This document shows, one piece after another, positions 35,642-47,340 of a DNA stretch of 64,000 nt. The notes under the pieces were generated by a model. That model was not told the origin of the DNA. It worked only from the letters and a program-made list of their open reading frames with translations, and did not search any database. The stretch comes from Saccharum officinarum (taxonomy: Eukaryota; Streptophyta; Magnoliopsida; Poales; Poaceae): the NCBI GenBank assembly GCA_020631735.1, contig CM036170.1, forward strand, positions 66,665,737-66,729,736, written 5' to 3'. The position numbers and the translations under genes were made by a program. How positions within the stretch are numbered: position 1 is the stretch's first letter; the number at the start of each line of letters is the position of its first letter.

Positions 35642-36913
35642 CTACCACGCTACTTGCAAATTAGGCAATATCATGAATGAAATTCGTAAAAAAAACTTAG
35701 ATGGACAAATACAGTCCACTTGTATACGTAGTGACTTCCAAAGTGATTTTTTATCCTTTTTAGTCAACTCCTGCTTGTTCGTCTTTTGACGAGCGCTAAA
35801 TTAAACACCCTTGTGAAATGATAGCGCATCGGTCCGCTTCCGGCAGCAGGCTCCAGGCTCAGGGGTGCTCGTGCACAGATCGTGCAAGCACTGCACGTAC
35901 GTAAGTATACTTCTGTACTGTATAGGAGTATTCAAGTACCGGTGCACCAAGAGATATCATCGCACTCGCACCATGGTCTACCGATCGGATGCTTGCAGAT
36001 CAAGGACCTGGGGACACTGTGATGCAAGAACAGGGACAACACAGTTCTGGAGCCACGAGTGGAGCAAGCACGGCCCCTATACCCCAATATATGGACCAGC
36101 ACTGCAAGTTCTTGCCGGCATCGAGCAGGTTGAACCGGGCCTTGAGCTCCAGGGTGGACAGGAAGTTGCAGTGAAGCGCAGAAGCAAAAACAAAACACAT
36201 GGATTTTGTCTAACCCTTTTCCTTGCAAAATGGGCGCGGCCTAGGCATGTGTATCCTTCAGGAACAAAATTGGTTAATTTTTCCAAAATTGCAATGGGTA
36301 TTTAACTTTAACCAGTTAACGATCTACAGTCTGCTGCAAGCCCAACAGGCGGTTGACTGCTAGATTAAAAGCTGCTTGTTAACCACCAGCCAGATATTAT
36401 AAAACAAACATACCGTTACGCCACTGTGCATCCGATCAATGATCGGTGCCGCGTCCGATCCTTCCCTGTGAAGCCTGGTGCCTTCAATCATGGTTCCAAA
36501 CCAAAACCATCTCGTGTGGTCTGCTCTCAATTATAAGATGCAGAAAGAATGAAGCCATGATTCCTGCTCCTGCAGCAGTAATTCAATCACATAAATAGGA
36601 CTTTGTTTAGATCACTGTGATTATAATAATAATCAGCTAAAATAATTTAATTGTGAGCTAAATATGCTAAATCATGACATGGATTATTCTCATCAGAACA
36701 CCGTATTTATAAATTTAAAATAATCCTATATCCTTAGCTTCTTAGACATGTCAAACAAATATGAACCATTAGCTTTTCGGTCTTTTTAATTAATTAATTA
36801 ATTAACCTAGAAAACAAAAAATATTCTCAAATCTCCTAGTCACGGCATAAGTGGGCCTACTCCTTCCTTGTTCATGCGCATGGTCACACCCTTCCTTTTC
36901 TATGGCAGCCGCT
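35642..36913. other. Intergenic DNA between the Mutator element and the copia element
   Basis: Apart from the RNase T2-like relic (36010-36190) no gene is visible. The tail (36600-36830) is AT-rich and contains a perfect TTAA-type run at 36786-36805. Confidence 0.4.
36010..36190. pseudogene. RNase T2-like relic, possibly internally inverted
   Basis: On the plus strand 36028-36080 encodes GTTQFWSHEWSKHG. FWxHEWxKHG is the second conserved active-site block of RNase T2/S-like RNases, with the catalytic histidine, but the GTC expected next is absent. Immediately beyond, the minus strand (about 36185-36095) reads CNFLSTLELKARFNLLDA, which resembles the segment that normally follows this block. 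If so, the second part has been inverted. The similarity is short, and the gene is plainly non-functional. Confidence 0.4.
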
Positions 36914-39032
36914 TGAAAGCTCTAGTTTGGTTTTAGATAGGTCTCGTTCGCTTATGCTGAAAAAAAAAGCTGAAACATTGTTCCGATTGATCTATGTGAG
37001 AGAAAAACATTGTTCCGGCTGAAAAAAAACAAACTGGAAAGTACGGATTATAAGCCGGCTGAACGCAGCCATAATTGATGAAACCTAGGGACTAATCATT
37101 GTGCTAAGTGTGTAGACATAAAATGATAAGTCCTATGTCAAATGGTAGAGTTAGATGATGGTTATGATAATGGGGATGACCAAAAGATGACCAAGTGCTT
37201 CACATTTTGAAAAGAAGAAAGAGAAAAACAAAAATAGACTCAATACAAAGGTATATGTGATAGGGTCATTTTGTTTTGCACTCAAGACACCATAGAGGGT
37301 GTGAGTGATTTAGGTTTGATAGTCGTACTATAAAGAGGGGAGTCTCACGGTTGAAACGGTTATCAAATGATACTAGGTAACATACTTCATGCACTGCATT
37401 TAGGAACCTAGTGTGCTAACATCGACCCTTGTAAAATGCTTTGAAAAATACTAACACACATGCACACAAATTCTACACTTTGTGGTTAGCAAGTTTGAAG
37501 TAAGGACGAAGAGGTCGCAGACTTAGAAAATGAAAAGGAGGAGACAGAGGGCGATCGGACGCTAAGGTCGGCATGAACGGACGCTGGCCTCAGCGTCAGG
37601 TCAGTGTTGGCCAAGGCAGCGTAGCTGGCCGAGCGGGCAGCGGTGCAATCGGACGCTGCCTCCTGCGTGTCCAGTCACCTTTGGCTACAGTAGCGTGGGG
37701 GCACGAACGGACGTGTCGGGAGCAGTGTCAGGTCGAGCTGACGTATGGTGATGTCATCATCGCGCGAGCGCAGAGAGGAACAGGACGTTGACCGGACGCT
37801 GGCGCGCATCAGGTCGCCTGCGACCGGGCGCGTCCAGTCAGTATTTTCACGCTGAGAAACCTTACTAGAAACGATCGGACTCCACGCCGCTCTACGTCAG
37901 GTGAAACAGAGTAGTGCGTCTGGTCGACTGCTGACTCGAATGCTGACTATTCCGACCGTTGAAATCGAACGAACGAGGTTAAAAACGATGACACGTGGTG
38001 ACATCTGAGCGACCGGACGCTAGAGGCTGCGCGTCCGGTCATCCTGACCGGCGTGTCCGGTCACCCCGAGGCAGGCACAGTGAAGAGCCTAACAGCTCTA
38101 TTGAGGGCCTCTATAAATAGTTGGTGGCCGGATCTTTGGGACCTCTCTTGACATTTTGATCATCTTGACATCCTCTTGAGCTGAGCATACTCCCTCCCAC
38201 TCATCTCTCTTGCTTGGTTGTGAATCCAAAGTGAGATTGAGTGATTCTAGATGCATTTGCTTATGAGTTTGCATCTAGTGGCACTTGGGGATCATTTGAG
38301 CTGCGGGATTCTTGTTACTCTTGGTGGTTGCCGCCACCTAGACGGCTTGGAGCAGCGAATGAGTTATGGCAAGAGTTGATGATTGTTCTTGGCCACCTCC
38401 CGGTGACTGTGAGGCGTTCTTGTGCCCTCCCGGCGGGGTGCCAAAGGCAACTCTAGTGGATTGCGCGTGTCATTGAGCTACCTTAAGGGTCGTTTCTTGC
38501 GGTGTCCAACATGAGGACGAGGTTTGTCCTACACCTCTTAGCCACCGAACCACCAAGTGTTGGTCGACACAACAGGGACTAGCGTGCCGACAAGTACGTG
38601 AACCTCGGGAGAAAAATTGTGTCTCTATTGTGATTGATTCATTGGATTTCTCCCGGTGATTGGTATTCACCTTATTGTGATTGGTTCATTCCTTAACGCA
38701 GTGGTATAAATATCACATTCCTCTTATTTATATTCCCGCAAACTAGTTGTAACAAGCTTTTTAGTGTAATTAGTTTTAAGAGCTTGTCTTATCCTTGCTA
38801 GTGCCTAGTTGAGCTCTTTAGTGTAGCTATCTTTTAAGAGCTCGTAGTGACTTAGCATTTGATTGTCATAGTGATCACATCAACTAGAATTGTTGGATAG
38901 GTGGCTTGCAACCCTTGTAGAGTTAGAGCAAAATCGCATTACGCCTTTTGTCATACTAATCAATTACTCTAGTGCTTTGTAGAATTTTTAAATAGGCTAT
39001 ACACCCCCCTCTAGCTATATTAGGACCTTTCA
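36914..39032 (+). repeat. Element G 5' LTR
   Basis: It is 2119 bp, including a 131-bp MITE at 36940-37070 absent from the 3' LTR. A TATA box TATAAATA sits at 38112-38119. It carries several GACCGGACGC/CGTCCGGTC words (37795-38065) and about 100 bp at about 37575-37680 that are missing from the 3' LTR. Confidence 0.85.
36940..37070. mobile_element. MITE of the GGCCCTGTTCG family inside the G 5' LTR
   Basis: The ends GGTCTCGTTCGCTTATGCTG and GGCTGAACGCAGCC are inverted repeats flanked by ata (36937-36939, 37071-37073). The 3' LTR reads straight through this site, so the MITE arrived after element G. Related copies are at 56266-56389, 47888-47980 and 61056-62458 (split). Confidence 0.8.
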
Positions 39033-39091
39033 AGTGGTATCAAAGCCATGGTCACCGTTTATTGAAGGCTTAACAACCTCGGTGCTCAAAT

Positions 39092-41140
39092 TATGGCTCA
39101 AATTATGTTCAACCATGTTGGGGGCAAACCACCTTTCTTTGATGGCACTAGTTCCTTTGACTATTAGAAGAGAAAGACGAAGATATACCTTGGTTCAATC
39201 AATGATGGAGTGTGGGATGTAATCGAGCATGACTTTGTGATTCTTGATCCCACCACTCACCGATAATGAGAGAGCAAGCAAGCAATACAATACAATGGCT
39301 CTCAACACCATTTACAATGGCATTGATTCAAAGGTGTTTGAGCAATTCAAGGATCTTGAGAGGGCTAGTGAAGTGTGGATAAGATTGGAGGAAACATACG
39401 AGGGCACTACAACGGTAAAAAAGTGACAAGCTATATATGCTCAAGGACAAGCTATCCAACTTCAAGATGAAAGATGATGAGTCCATTCCGGAGATGTTCT
39501 ATAGACTCTAAGTCATTATCAATGATCTCGAGAGTTTGGGTGAGAAAGTGAAGGATGAGGACTTCTCTCATAAGTTCTTGATGTGCTTGTCAAAGAATTT
39601 CAAGACATTGAGAACTATCATCTTTAGAGGAGAATTGACTGGTGTATCTCCCAATGAGATACTTGGAGATGTCAAGACCAATGCTCAGTACAATAATAGT
39701 GACAATGAAGATGAAAAGAAGAAAGATAAGAAAGAAAAGAGTGTGGCATTCAAGGCATCCACCTCATCCAAGAGCAAGGGCAAGACAAAGAAAGAAACAT
39801 CAAGTGAAGATGAAGTTGCAAGTGACATTGATGATGAGGCCATGGCTCTTCTAGTGCGCAAGATGGGCAAATTCATGAAGAAGAGAGGTTATGGTGCAAG
39901 AAAGAGAAGATCACATGAAGGATCATGTGAGGCTATGCTTTGAGTGCAAGAGCCCAGATCATATTATGGCAAATTGTCCCTACAAGAATGACAATGAGGA
40001 GGATGAGAAAAAAAGAAGGACAAGAAGTAAAAGAAGGAGAAGAAGATGATCTTCAAGAAGAAGAAGAAGGAAAGTGGCTATGTGGTCACTTGGAATATTG
40101 ATTGCACCAATGATAGTGATTATTATGATTCAAGTGATGATAACAAGAGGTCCATCAAGAAGGCACTTGCTAGCATTGCCATTCACAACAAGTCATCCCT
40201 CTTCGACACTCCTTCGACATGTCTTATGGCAAAGCCCACTAAGGTAAAATATGATGAAAGTGATGATGAATATAAAAGTGATGATTGTAGGAGTGATGAT
40301 GAGGAAGACTACTCCAAGAATGAGCTCCTAGAGATATGTGAGCAACTTAGCACCGGCTATGAAAAGAAGAGAAAGAAGTGAAAAGCGTTGTAAAAGGAGC
40401 TCAAAGCCCTTAAGCAGTCCTTTGATGAGCTCCAAGGATCTTATGAGTGTCTAAAGGAAGACCATGAGGAGCTTGGACTTGCTCACACTAAGCTTGAAAA
40501 AGCTTACTCCTCTCTACTTGAGCAAGCTAAAGAGAAGGAGACCAAGATGGAGCAAGTAATCATGACTTGTGATGTGGGACTAACATGTGATCTTATTGAT
40601 GAATTTTCTTATAGTCCTATTATTGTTGCTCTCACTAACCCTTCTTGTAGTACTTCCACTCCTATCTCATCTACTAGTGATGGTTTTACTTGTGATGCCT
40701 CATTAATGGTTGAGAATGAGACCCTTAAGAAGGAGGTCAACGAGCTCACTCGCGCTTTAGGCATGGCCTATGGTGGTGAGAACCACTTGCTTATGTGCTC
40801 GGATAGCCAAAGAGCATCTCTCAATAAATAGAGACTGGGCTATAACCCCAAGAAAGACAAGGTCGCCTTTGCTCCTCATAAGACTAGTTTTGTGAAGAAC
40901 AACGGCCGATATTGCACTAGTTGCAAGCAAGTTGGTCACATAGAGCGTGATTACAAGAACAACATATCACGTGCAAATGTATCCTCAATTAAGTTTGATT
41001 CTTATTATTTACTTACCAAGGATACCAATGGTGTGAAGGCTAAGTTTGTTGGTATATCCTTGTTGGGCCTAAAGAAGAAGGTCATTTGGGTACCAAAGAG
41101 CTTAGTGACTAACCTTCAAGGACCCAAGTAAGTTTGGGTA
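39092..41140 (+). pseudogene. Element G gag relic
   Basis: The N-terminal part (39115-39530, broken by stops and frame changes) contains PPFFDGTSSFDY and the LYMLKDKLSNFKMKDDES region typical of copia gag. The open stretch 39536-39943 continues with GELTGVSPNEILGD. A CCHC zinc knuckle (CFECKSPDHIMANC, 39936-39977) lies just after a frame change. A lysine- and aspartate-rich spacer (40046-40381) and a coiled stretch precede a second knuckle at about 40913-40953 (CTSCKQVGHIERDY), in which the last cysteine is tyrosine. The product would be the nucleocapsid/capsid polyprotein; it cannot be made intact. Confidence 0.75.
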
Positions 41141-41159
41141 CCTAAAAAGAATTAATTTT

Positions 41160-42230
41160 CTTTTGTAGGTCAATTACAAAGCCAAAGGAAGGCATTGGGT
41201 GCTTGATAGTAGGTGCACACAACACATGACCAGTGATTTAAGAATATTCGATTCAATCAAGTCAAATGATGGTGATGGTGTTCAAAGTATCACATTTGGT
41301 GATAATAGCAAAGACAAGGTCAAGGGGCTTGGTAAAATTGCTATATCCAATGATTTGAGCATTTTCAATGTGCTACTAGTAGAGAGCTTGAACTTCAATC
41401 TTTTGCCGGTAGCTCAACTTTATGATCTTGGTTTCAAGTGTAACTTTGGTGTTGATGATGTTGAGATCATAAGTGTAGATGGCTCTAACTTGATCTTCAA
41501 AGGCTTTAGATATGAGAATATATACTTGCTTGATTTTGATGCTAGTGAGGCTAGATTGTCAACATGTTTACTCACAAAATTTAGCATGGGTTAGCTATGA
41601 CATAGAAAACTTGGTCATGTTGGGATGAAGCAATTAAACAAGTTAGTGAAGCATGACTTAGTTAGAGGCTTGAAAGATATCACATTTGAAAAGGATACGC
41701 TATATAGTGCATGTGAAGTCAGAAAGCAGGTGAGCAATACTCATCCAAAAAAGAGCACAATGAACACATCAAAGGCATTTGAGCTATTGCACATGGATTT
41801 GTTTGGTCCAATAACATATACAAGTATTGGTGGCAACAAGTATGACCTTACGATTGTGGATGATTTCACTAGATACACTTGGGTGGCATTTCTTGTTTAC
41901 AAGAGTGATGTGTTTGAAACATTCAAGACATTCATTAAGAGAGCGCAAAATAAGTTTGAAACCACAATCAAGAAAGTGAGAAGTGATAATGGTAGTGAAT
42001 TCAAGAATACAAGAATTGATGAGCTTTGTGATGAGTATGGCATTAAGCATCAATTCTCAGCCAAGTACACACTACAATCCAATGGTCTAGTTGAAAAGAA
42101 GAATAGAATTTTGATTGACATGGCAAGATCAATGTTGAGTGAATACAATGTTAGTCATTTTTTTGGGCTGAAGCTATCAACACGACTTGCTTCTATAACA
42201 ACTGCCTTTATTGTCATCAATTTATAGAGA
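41160..42230 (+). pseudogene. Element G protease and integrase relic
   Basis: The protease active-site region at 41202-41230 reads DSRCTQHM where the family has DSG. The pre-integrase zinc region is degenerate after a stop at 41594. The integrase core follows in 41625-42227: HMDLFGPI, VRSDNGSEF and NGLVEKKN supply the D, D and E catalytic positions, all present. A stop at 42225 and an out-of-frame gap to the RT segment break the polyprotein. Confidence 0.8.
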
Positions 42231-42769
42231 AGACACCATATAAGATCTTGAATGGTAGAAAGCCCAACATTGTATATTTTTTGGTATTTGGTTGCAAATG
42301 CTACATATTGAAGAAAGACACTAGATTGAGCAAGTTTGAGAAGAAATGTGATGAAGGCTTCTTGCTAGGTACTCCACTACTAGCAAAGATTATAGAGTTT
42401 GGAATTTAGCTAGTGGTACTCTTGAGGAGGTTCATGATGTGGAATTTGATGAAACCAATGGTTCCCAAGAGGAAGATAAAAATCTAGAAGATGTGAGAGA
42501 CACTCAATTGGCCAATGCAATGAAGAAGACGGATATTGATGACTAAGGCCTAGAAAAGTGATTGAAGTTGAAGATGACAAAGATCAAATACTCACTAACT
42601 CAAAAGTGCAAGCTAGTGGTTCTTATGATCAAAATCAAGTTAATTCATCATCTCAAGTTCAAGATCATCAACAAGTGGCTAGTACATCATCTCAACCAAA
42701 TGTCCAATCAAGTGCAAGTTCTTCAACCAACCAATATTGTAAGAGACCATCCCCTAGATTCCATAATTG

Positions 42770-44362
42770 GTGATATCTTAAGAGGTGTACAGACAAGATT
42801 GAGATTGGCATCATTTTATGAATACTTCTCATTTGTGTCATCCATTGAACCTAAGAAGATAGATAAACCTTTGAATGATGTTGATTGGGTCAATGCTATG
42901 CATGAAGAGCTAAACAACTTCACAAGAAATCAAGTATGGGAGTTAGTTGAGAGGCCTAAGAAACACAATGTGATTGGAACTAGATGGGTCTTTCGCAACA
43001 AGCAATATCAAGATGGGATAGTTATAAGGAACAAAGCAAGATTAGTGGCTCAAGAATATACTCAAGTTGAAGGTCTTGATTTTGGTGAAACATATGCCCC
43101 GATTGCAAGATTGGAAGCAATTAGGATCTTATTAGCCTATGCTTGTGCCCACAAAATTAAGCTCTATCAAATGGATGTAAAGAGTGCATTTCTCAATGGA
43201 TACATCAATGAAGAAGTTTATGTTAAGCAACCTCATAGTTTTGAAGATTACAAGCAACTCAACCATGTGTATAAGTTGAAAAAGGCATTGTATGGCTTGA
43301 AGCAAGCACCTAGCGCATGGTATGAGAAATTAAGAGACTTCTTGCTCACTAAAGGGTTCATCATGGGAAAGGTTGACACCACTCTCTTCACCAAGAAGAT
43401 TGGCAAAGACTTGTTTGTGTTGCAAATATATGTAGATGACATCATATTTGGTTCAACCAATCAAGATTATTGTGATGAGTTTAGAAAGATGATGGCTAAT
43501 GAATTTGAGATGTCCATGATTGGAAAGCTTAGTTACTTTCTTAGTCTTCAAATCAAGCAATTGAAGAATGGTACATTTGTGAGTCAAGGCAAGTACATCA
43601 AAGACATGCTCAAGAAGTTTGAGATGGAAGATGCAAAGGGCATTAGTATATCAATGGGGACAAATGGAAGCTTAGATAGTGATGCAAGTGGCAACATGGT
43701 CTATGATTGGAAGCCTACTCTATGTGACCGCATCAAGACCGGATGTGATGTTTAGTGTATACATGTGTGCTAGATTTCAAGCCTCACCAAGAGAAAATTA
43801 TTTGAAGGCTGCAAAAAGAATATTGAGGTACTTGAAGCATCCACAAAATATTAGATTGTGGTATCCCAAAGGAGCAAAGTTTGAGTTGATTGGATATTCA
43901 GACTCTGATGATGCGGGATGCAAGGTTGAGAGAAGAAGCACATCGGGCACATGTCAACTATTGGGAAGATCACTTGTTTCTTGGTCATCAAAGAAGCAAA
44001 ATAGTGTTGCACTTTCAACCGCAGAAGCCGAATACATTGTCACTGCTAGTTGTTGTGCACAAATACTTTGGATGAAGGCCACCTTTAAGGACTTTGGAAT
44101 CAAGTTCAATAAAATGCCATTGCTATGTGACAATGAGAGTGCCGTGAAGCTCACCAACAATCCGGTTCAACATGCAAGAACAAGGCACATAGATGTCCGC
44201 CATTATTTCATTAGAGATTACCAACAAAAAGGGAACATTTCAATTGAGAATGTGGGCACCGATGATCAACTTGCCGATATCTTCACCAAGCCACTTGATG
44301 AGAAGAGGTTTTGCAAGCTAAGAAATGAATTGAACATACTTGACTTCTCAAATATGTGTTGA
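42770..44362 (+). pseudogene. Element G reverse transcriptase and RNase H relic
   Basis: The RT domain is nearly intact within 42562-43755: ELVERPKKHNVIGTRWVF, KARLVAQ, QMDVKSAFLNG, ALYGLKQAPSAWY and the catalytic YVDDIIFGST (YVDD at 43429-43440). A frame change near 43700 leads into RNase H (43679-44362) with YSDSDDAGC, TAEAEY and a conserved C-terminal DIFTKPL stretch. These are the best preserved parts and the firmest evidence for the copia superfamily. Confidence 0.85.
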
Positions 44363-45448
44363 TGCAACCCCACTATATGACATGCCTCTCCTTCAAGCAA
44401 AACAAGGTAAAATTGGTTGACATGTCATTCGTCCATTGCTAAGGACTTGTTTAGTGCATCTAGTCATTCCCATCATGTCTTAGGCTCATTCATGAAAATC
44501 AAATGAACTTGATGCTTGTATGGTTCCACTATTGCTTCTATGCTTGATATGATCTAGTGGTAGCATATGACATGGTTGTGGGCTTGTGAACCTAATGTTT
44601 AATATAGAGAATGGTGCATGATAACCCTTATTTGGAGGTGTGAACAAGCTTGCCCTTAGATCAAACCGAGTTAAATATCTTTTGCAAGTGATCTAGATTG
44701 AACCAAATTTGAGAAAATGATCCTCACATATAATGGTTTCACACAACTTTCCTAAAATTTGAGCTCACCTTTATGGTCATTAATGACAAAGGGGAAGAGA
44801 TAATTTCAAAGATATGACCAAAGGAGAAGTGAAACATGATAAAGAAAGGAAGGAAGATCAATTAAAATTTAAAGCACACAAGTAGGGAAAGCAAGCTCAT
44901 ACTCTTGTATGGTGCATTTGATTGTGCATTACATATGGTTGCTTGCATAAGCTTTAGCTTTTTCTCCGATACCTTGCTTATGTGGTGTATGCTAGTTGTA
45001 GGTTTGATTGATGAAATGAAAAACTAGCGTGCATAAGGTAAAGTAACTAAGATCTTTTGCTTTCACAAGTGGTACTAGAGCCCTGCTTATAATGTTGATC
45101 TCACAGGACTTTCTAGTTTTTGTGAATGTCTAGTTACTAATTATGCTAATGATGATGTATATTGGCAACTTCGATTGGTATTATGCTTCAAAGGTCTATT
45201 CTTTACACCTTAGCATCATTTGGTAGAAATTGACTCCTATATTTCCTATTTAAAGTATATGTGCAACCTTTCAAATCCAAACTCTTAGCACATATGTAGG
45301 GGGAGCAATTGCTACCAATTTGGGCTCATGAAACTTGTCCATATCCTTTACATATGGTAAAATGCATGGCCAAGAAACATGGATCCAAAAGATCTTTATC
45401 ATAATATCTTTGTAAATAGATTGTCATCAATTACCAAAAAGGGAAGAT
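44363..45448 (+). other. Element G 3' non-coding region
   Basis: About 1.1 kb without a reading frame lies between RNase H and the 3' LTR and ends in the polypurine tract. SIRE-type elements may carry an env-like frame here; none is visible. Confidence 0.6.
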
Positions 45449-47320
45449 TGAAAGCCCTTGTTTGGTTTTAGATAATTGATGAAACCTAGGGACTAATCAT
45501 TGTGCTAAGTGTGTAGACATGAAATGATAAGTCCCATGCCAAGTGGTGGAGCTATATGATAGTCATGGTGATGGAGGTGACCAAATGATGATCAAGTGTT
45601 TCACATTTTGAAAAGAAGAAAGAGAAAAACAAAAATAGGCTCAAGGCAAAGGTATATGTGATAGGGTCATTTTGTTTTGCACTCAAGACACCATAGAGGG
45701 TGTGAGTGATTTAGGTTCGATAGCCGTACTATGAAGAGGGGAGTCACACGGTTGAAACGGTTATCAAATGCCACTAGATAACATACTTCATGCATTGCAT
45801 TTAGGAACCTAGTGTGCTAACATCGACCCTTGTAAAATGCTTTAAAAATACTAATACACGTGCACACAAGTTCTACACTTTGTGGTAAGCAAGTTGGAAG
45901 AAAGGGCGAAGAGGTCACGAACTTAGAAAATGAAAAGGAGGAAACAGAGGGCGACCGGACGCTGAGGTCTGCATGAACAGACGTTGGCTACAGTAGCATG
46001 GGGGCGTGAACAGACGCATCGGGAGTAGTGTCAGGTCGAGCTGACGTACGGTGATGTCATCATCGCGTGAGCGTAGAGAGGAACAGGACATTGACCGAAC
46101 GCTGGTGCGTGTCAGGTCGCCTACGACCGGGCGTGTCCGATCGGAATTTTCATGCTGAGGAACCTTACTGGAAACGACCAGACTCCACGCTGTTCTGCGT
46201 TAGGTGAAATGGAGCACTGCGTCCGGTCGACTGTTGACTTGAATGCTAACTATTTCCGACCGTTGAAATCGAACAAACGAGGTTAAAAACGATGACACGT
46301 GGTGACATCTGAGCGATCAGAGGCTGGAGGTCGTGCGTCCGGTCACCCTGAGGCAAGCACAGTGAAGAGCCTAACGGCTCTAGTCTTTGAGGGCCTCTAT
46401 AAATAGCTGGTGGCCGGCTCTTGGGGACCTCTCTTGACATTTTGATCATCTTGACATCCTCTTGAGCTGAGCATACTCTCTCCCACTCATCTCCCTTGCT
46501 TGGTTGTGAATTCAAAGTGAGATTGAGTGATTCTAGGTGCATTTGCTTGTGAGTTTGCATCTAGTGACACTTGGGGATCATTTGAGCTGTGGAATTCTTG
46601 TTACTCTTGGGGTTGCCACCACCTAGACGGCTTGGAGCAGCGGAGGAGTTGTGGCAAGAGTTGGTGATTGTTCTTTGCCACCTCCCGATGACTGTGAGGG
46701 GTTCTTGTACCCTCCCCAGCGGGGCGTCAAAGGCAACTCTACTGGATTGCGCGTGTCATTGAGCTACCTCACTTGAGGGTCGGTTCTTGCGGTGTCCAAC
46801 GTGAGGATGAGGTTCGTGCTACACCTCTTAGTCACCGAACCACCAAGTGTTGGTCGACACAACGGGGACTAGCGTGTCGGCAAGCACGTGAACCTCAGGA
46901 GAAAAATCGTGTCTCTATTGTGATTGATTCATTGGATTTCTCCCGGTGATTGGTATTCATCTTATTGTGATTGGTTCATTCCTCGACATGGTGGTATAAA
47001 GATCACATTTCTCTCATTTACATTCCCGCAAACTAGTTATAACAAGCTTTTTAGTATAATTAGTTTTGAGAGCTTATCTTATCCTTCCTAGTGCCTAGTT
47101 GAGCTCTTTAGTGTAGCTAGCTTTTGAGAGCTTACAGTGACTTAGCATTTGATTGTCATAGTGATCATAGCAACTAAAATTGTTGGATAGGAGGCTTGCA
47201 ACCCTTGTAGAGCTAGAGCAAAATCGTATTGCGCCTTTTGTCATACTAATCAATTGCTCTAGTGCTTTGTAGAATTTAAATAGGCTATTCACCCTCCTCT
47301 AGCTATATTAGGACCTTTCC
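45449..47320 (+). repeat. Element G 3' LTR
   Basis: It is 1872 bp, starting TGAAAGCCCTTG with TATA box TATAAATA at 46398-46405. It lacks the MITE and about 100 bp of the CCGGAC-rich part present in the 5' LTR. Confidence 0.85.
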
Positions 47321-47340
47321 CCACTGCACCCTTCCTTTTC

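Larger units (their letters stand above)
36914..47320 (+). mobile_element. Element G: full-length SIRE/Maximus-like Ty1/copia retrotransposon, degenerate
   Basis: LTRs are 36914-39032 and 45449-47320, starting TGAAAGC and ending GGACCTTTC(A/C). Target duplication is ccgct/ccact (36909-36913, 47321-47325). The primer-binding site TGGTATCAAAGCC (39035-39047) matches initiator tRNA-Met, and a purine tract AAAAAGGGAAGA precedes the 3' LTR. The order protease, integrase, RT, RNase H proves Ty1/copia. Long LTRs, a long gag with an acidic/lysine-rich spacer, and about 1.1 kb of non-coding DNA after RNase H suggest the SIRE/Maximus lineage. Multiple stops and frameshifts inactivate it. Confidence 0.85.

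Noticed and set aside
36786..36805. TTAA-type simple run as a functional site
   Set aside because: It is a 20-bp microsatellite in AT-rich DNA with no further context.
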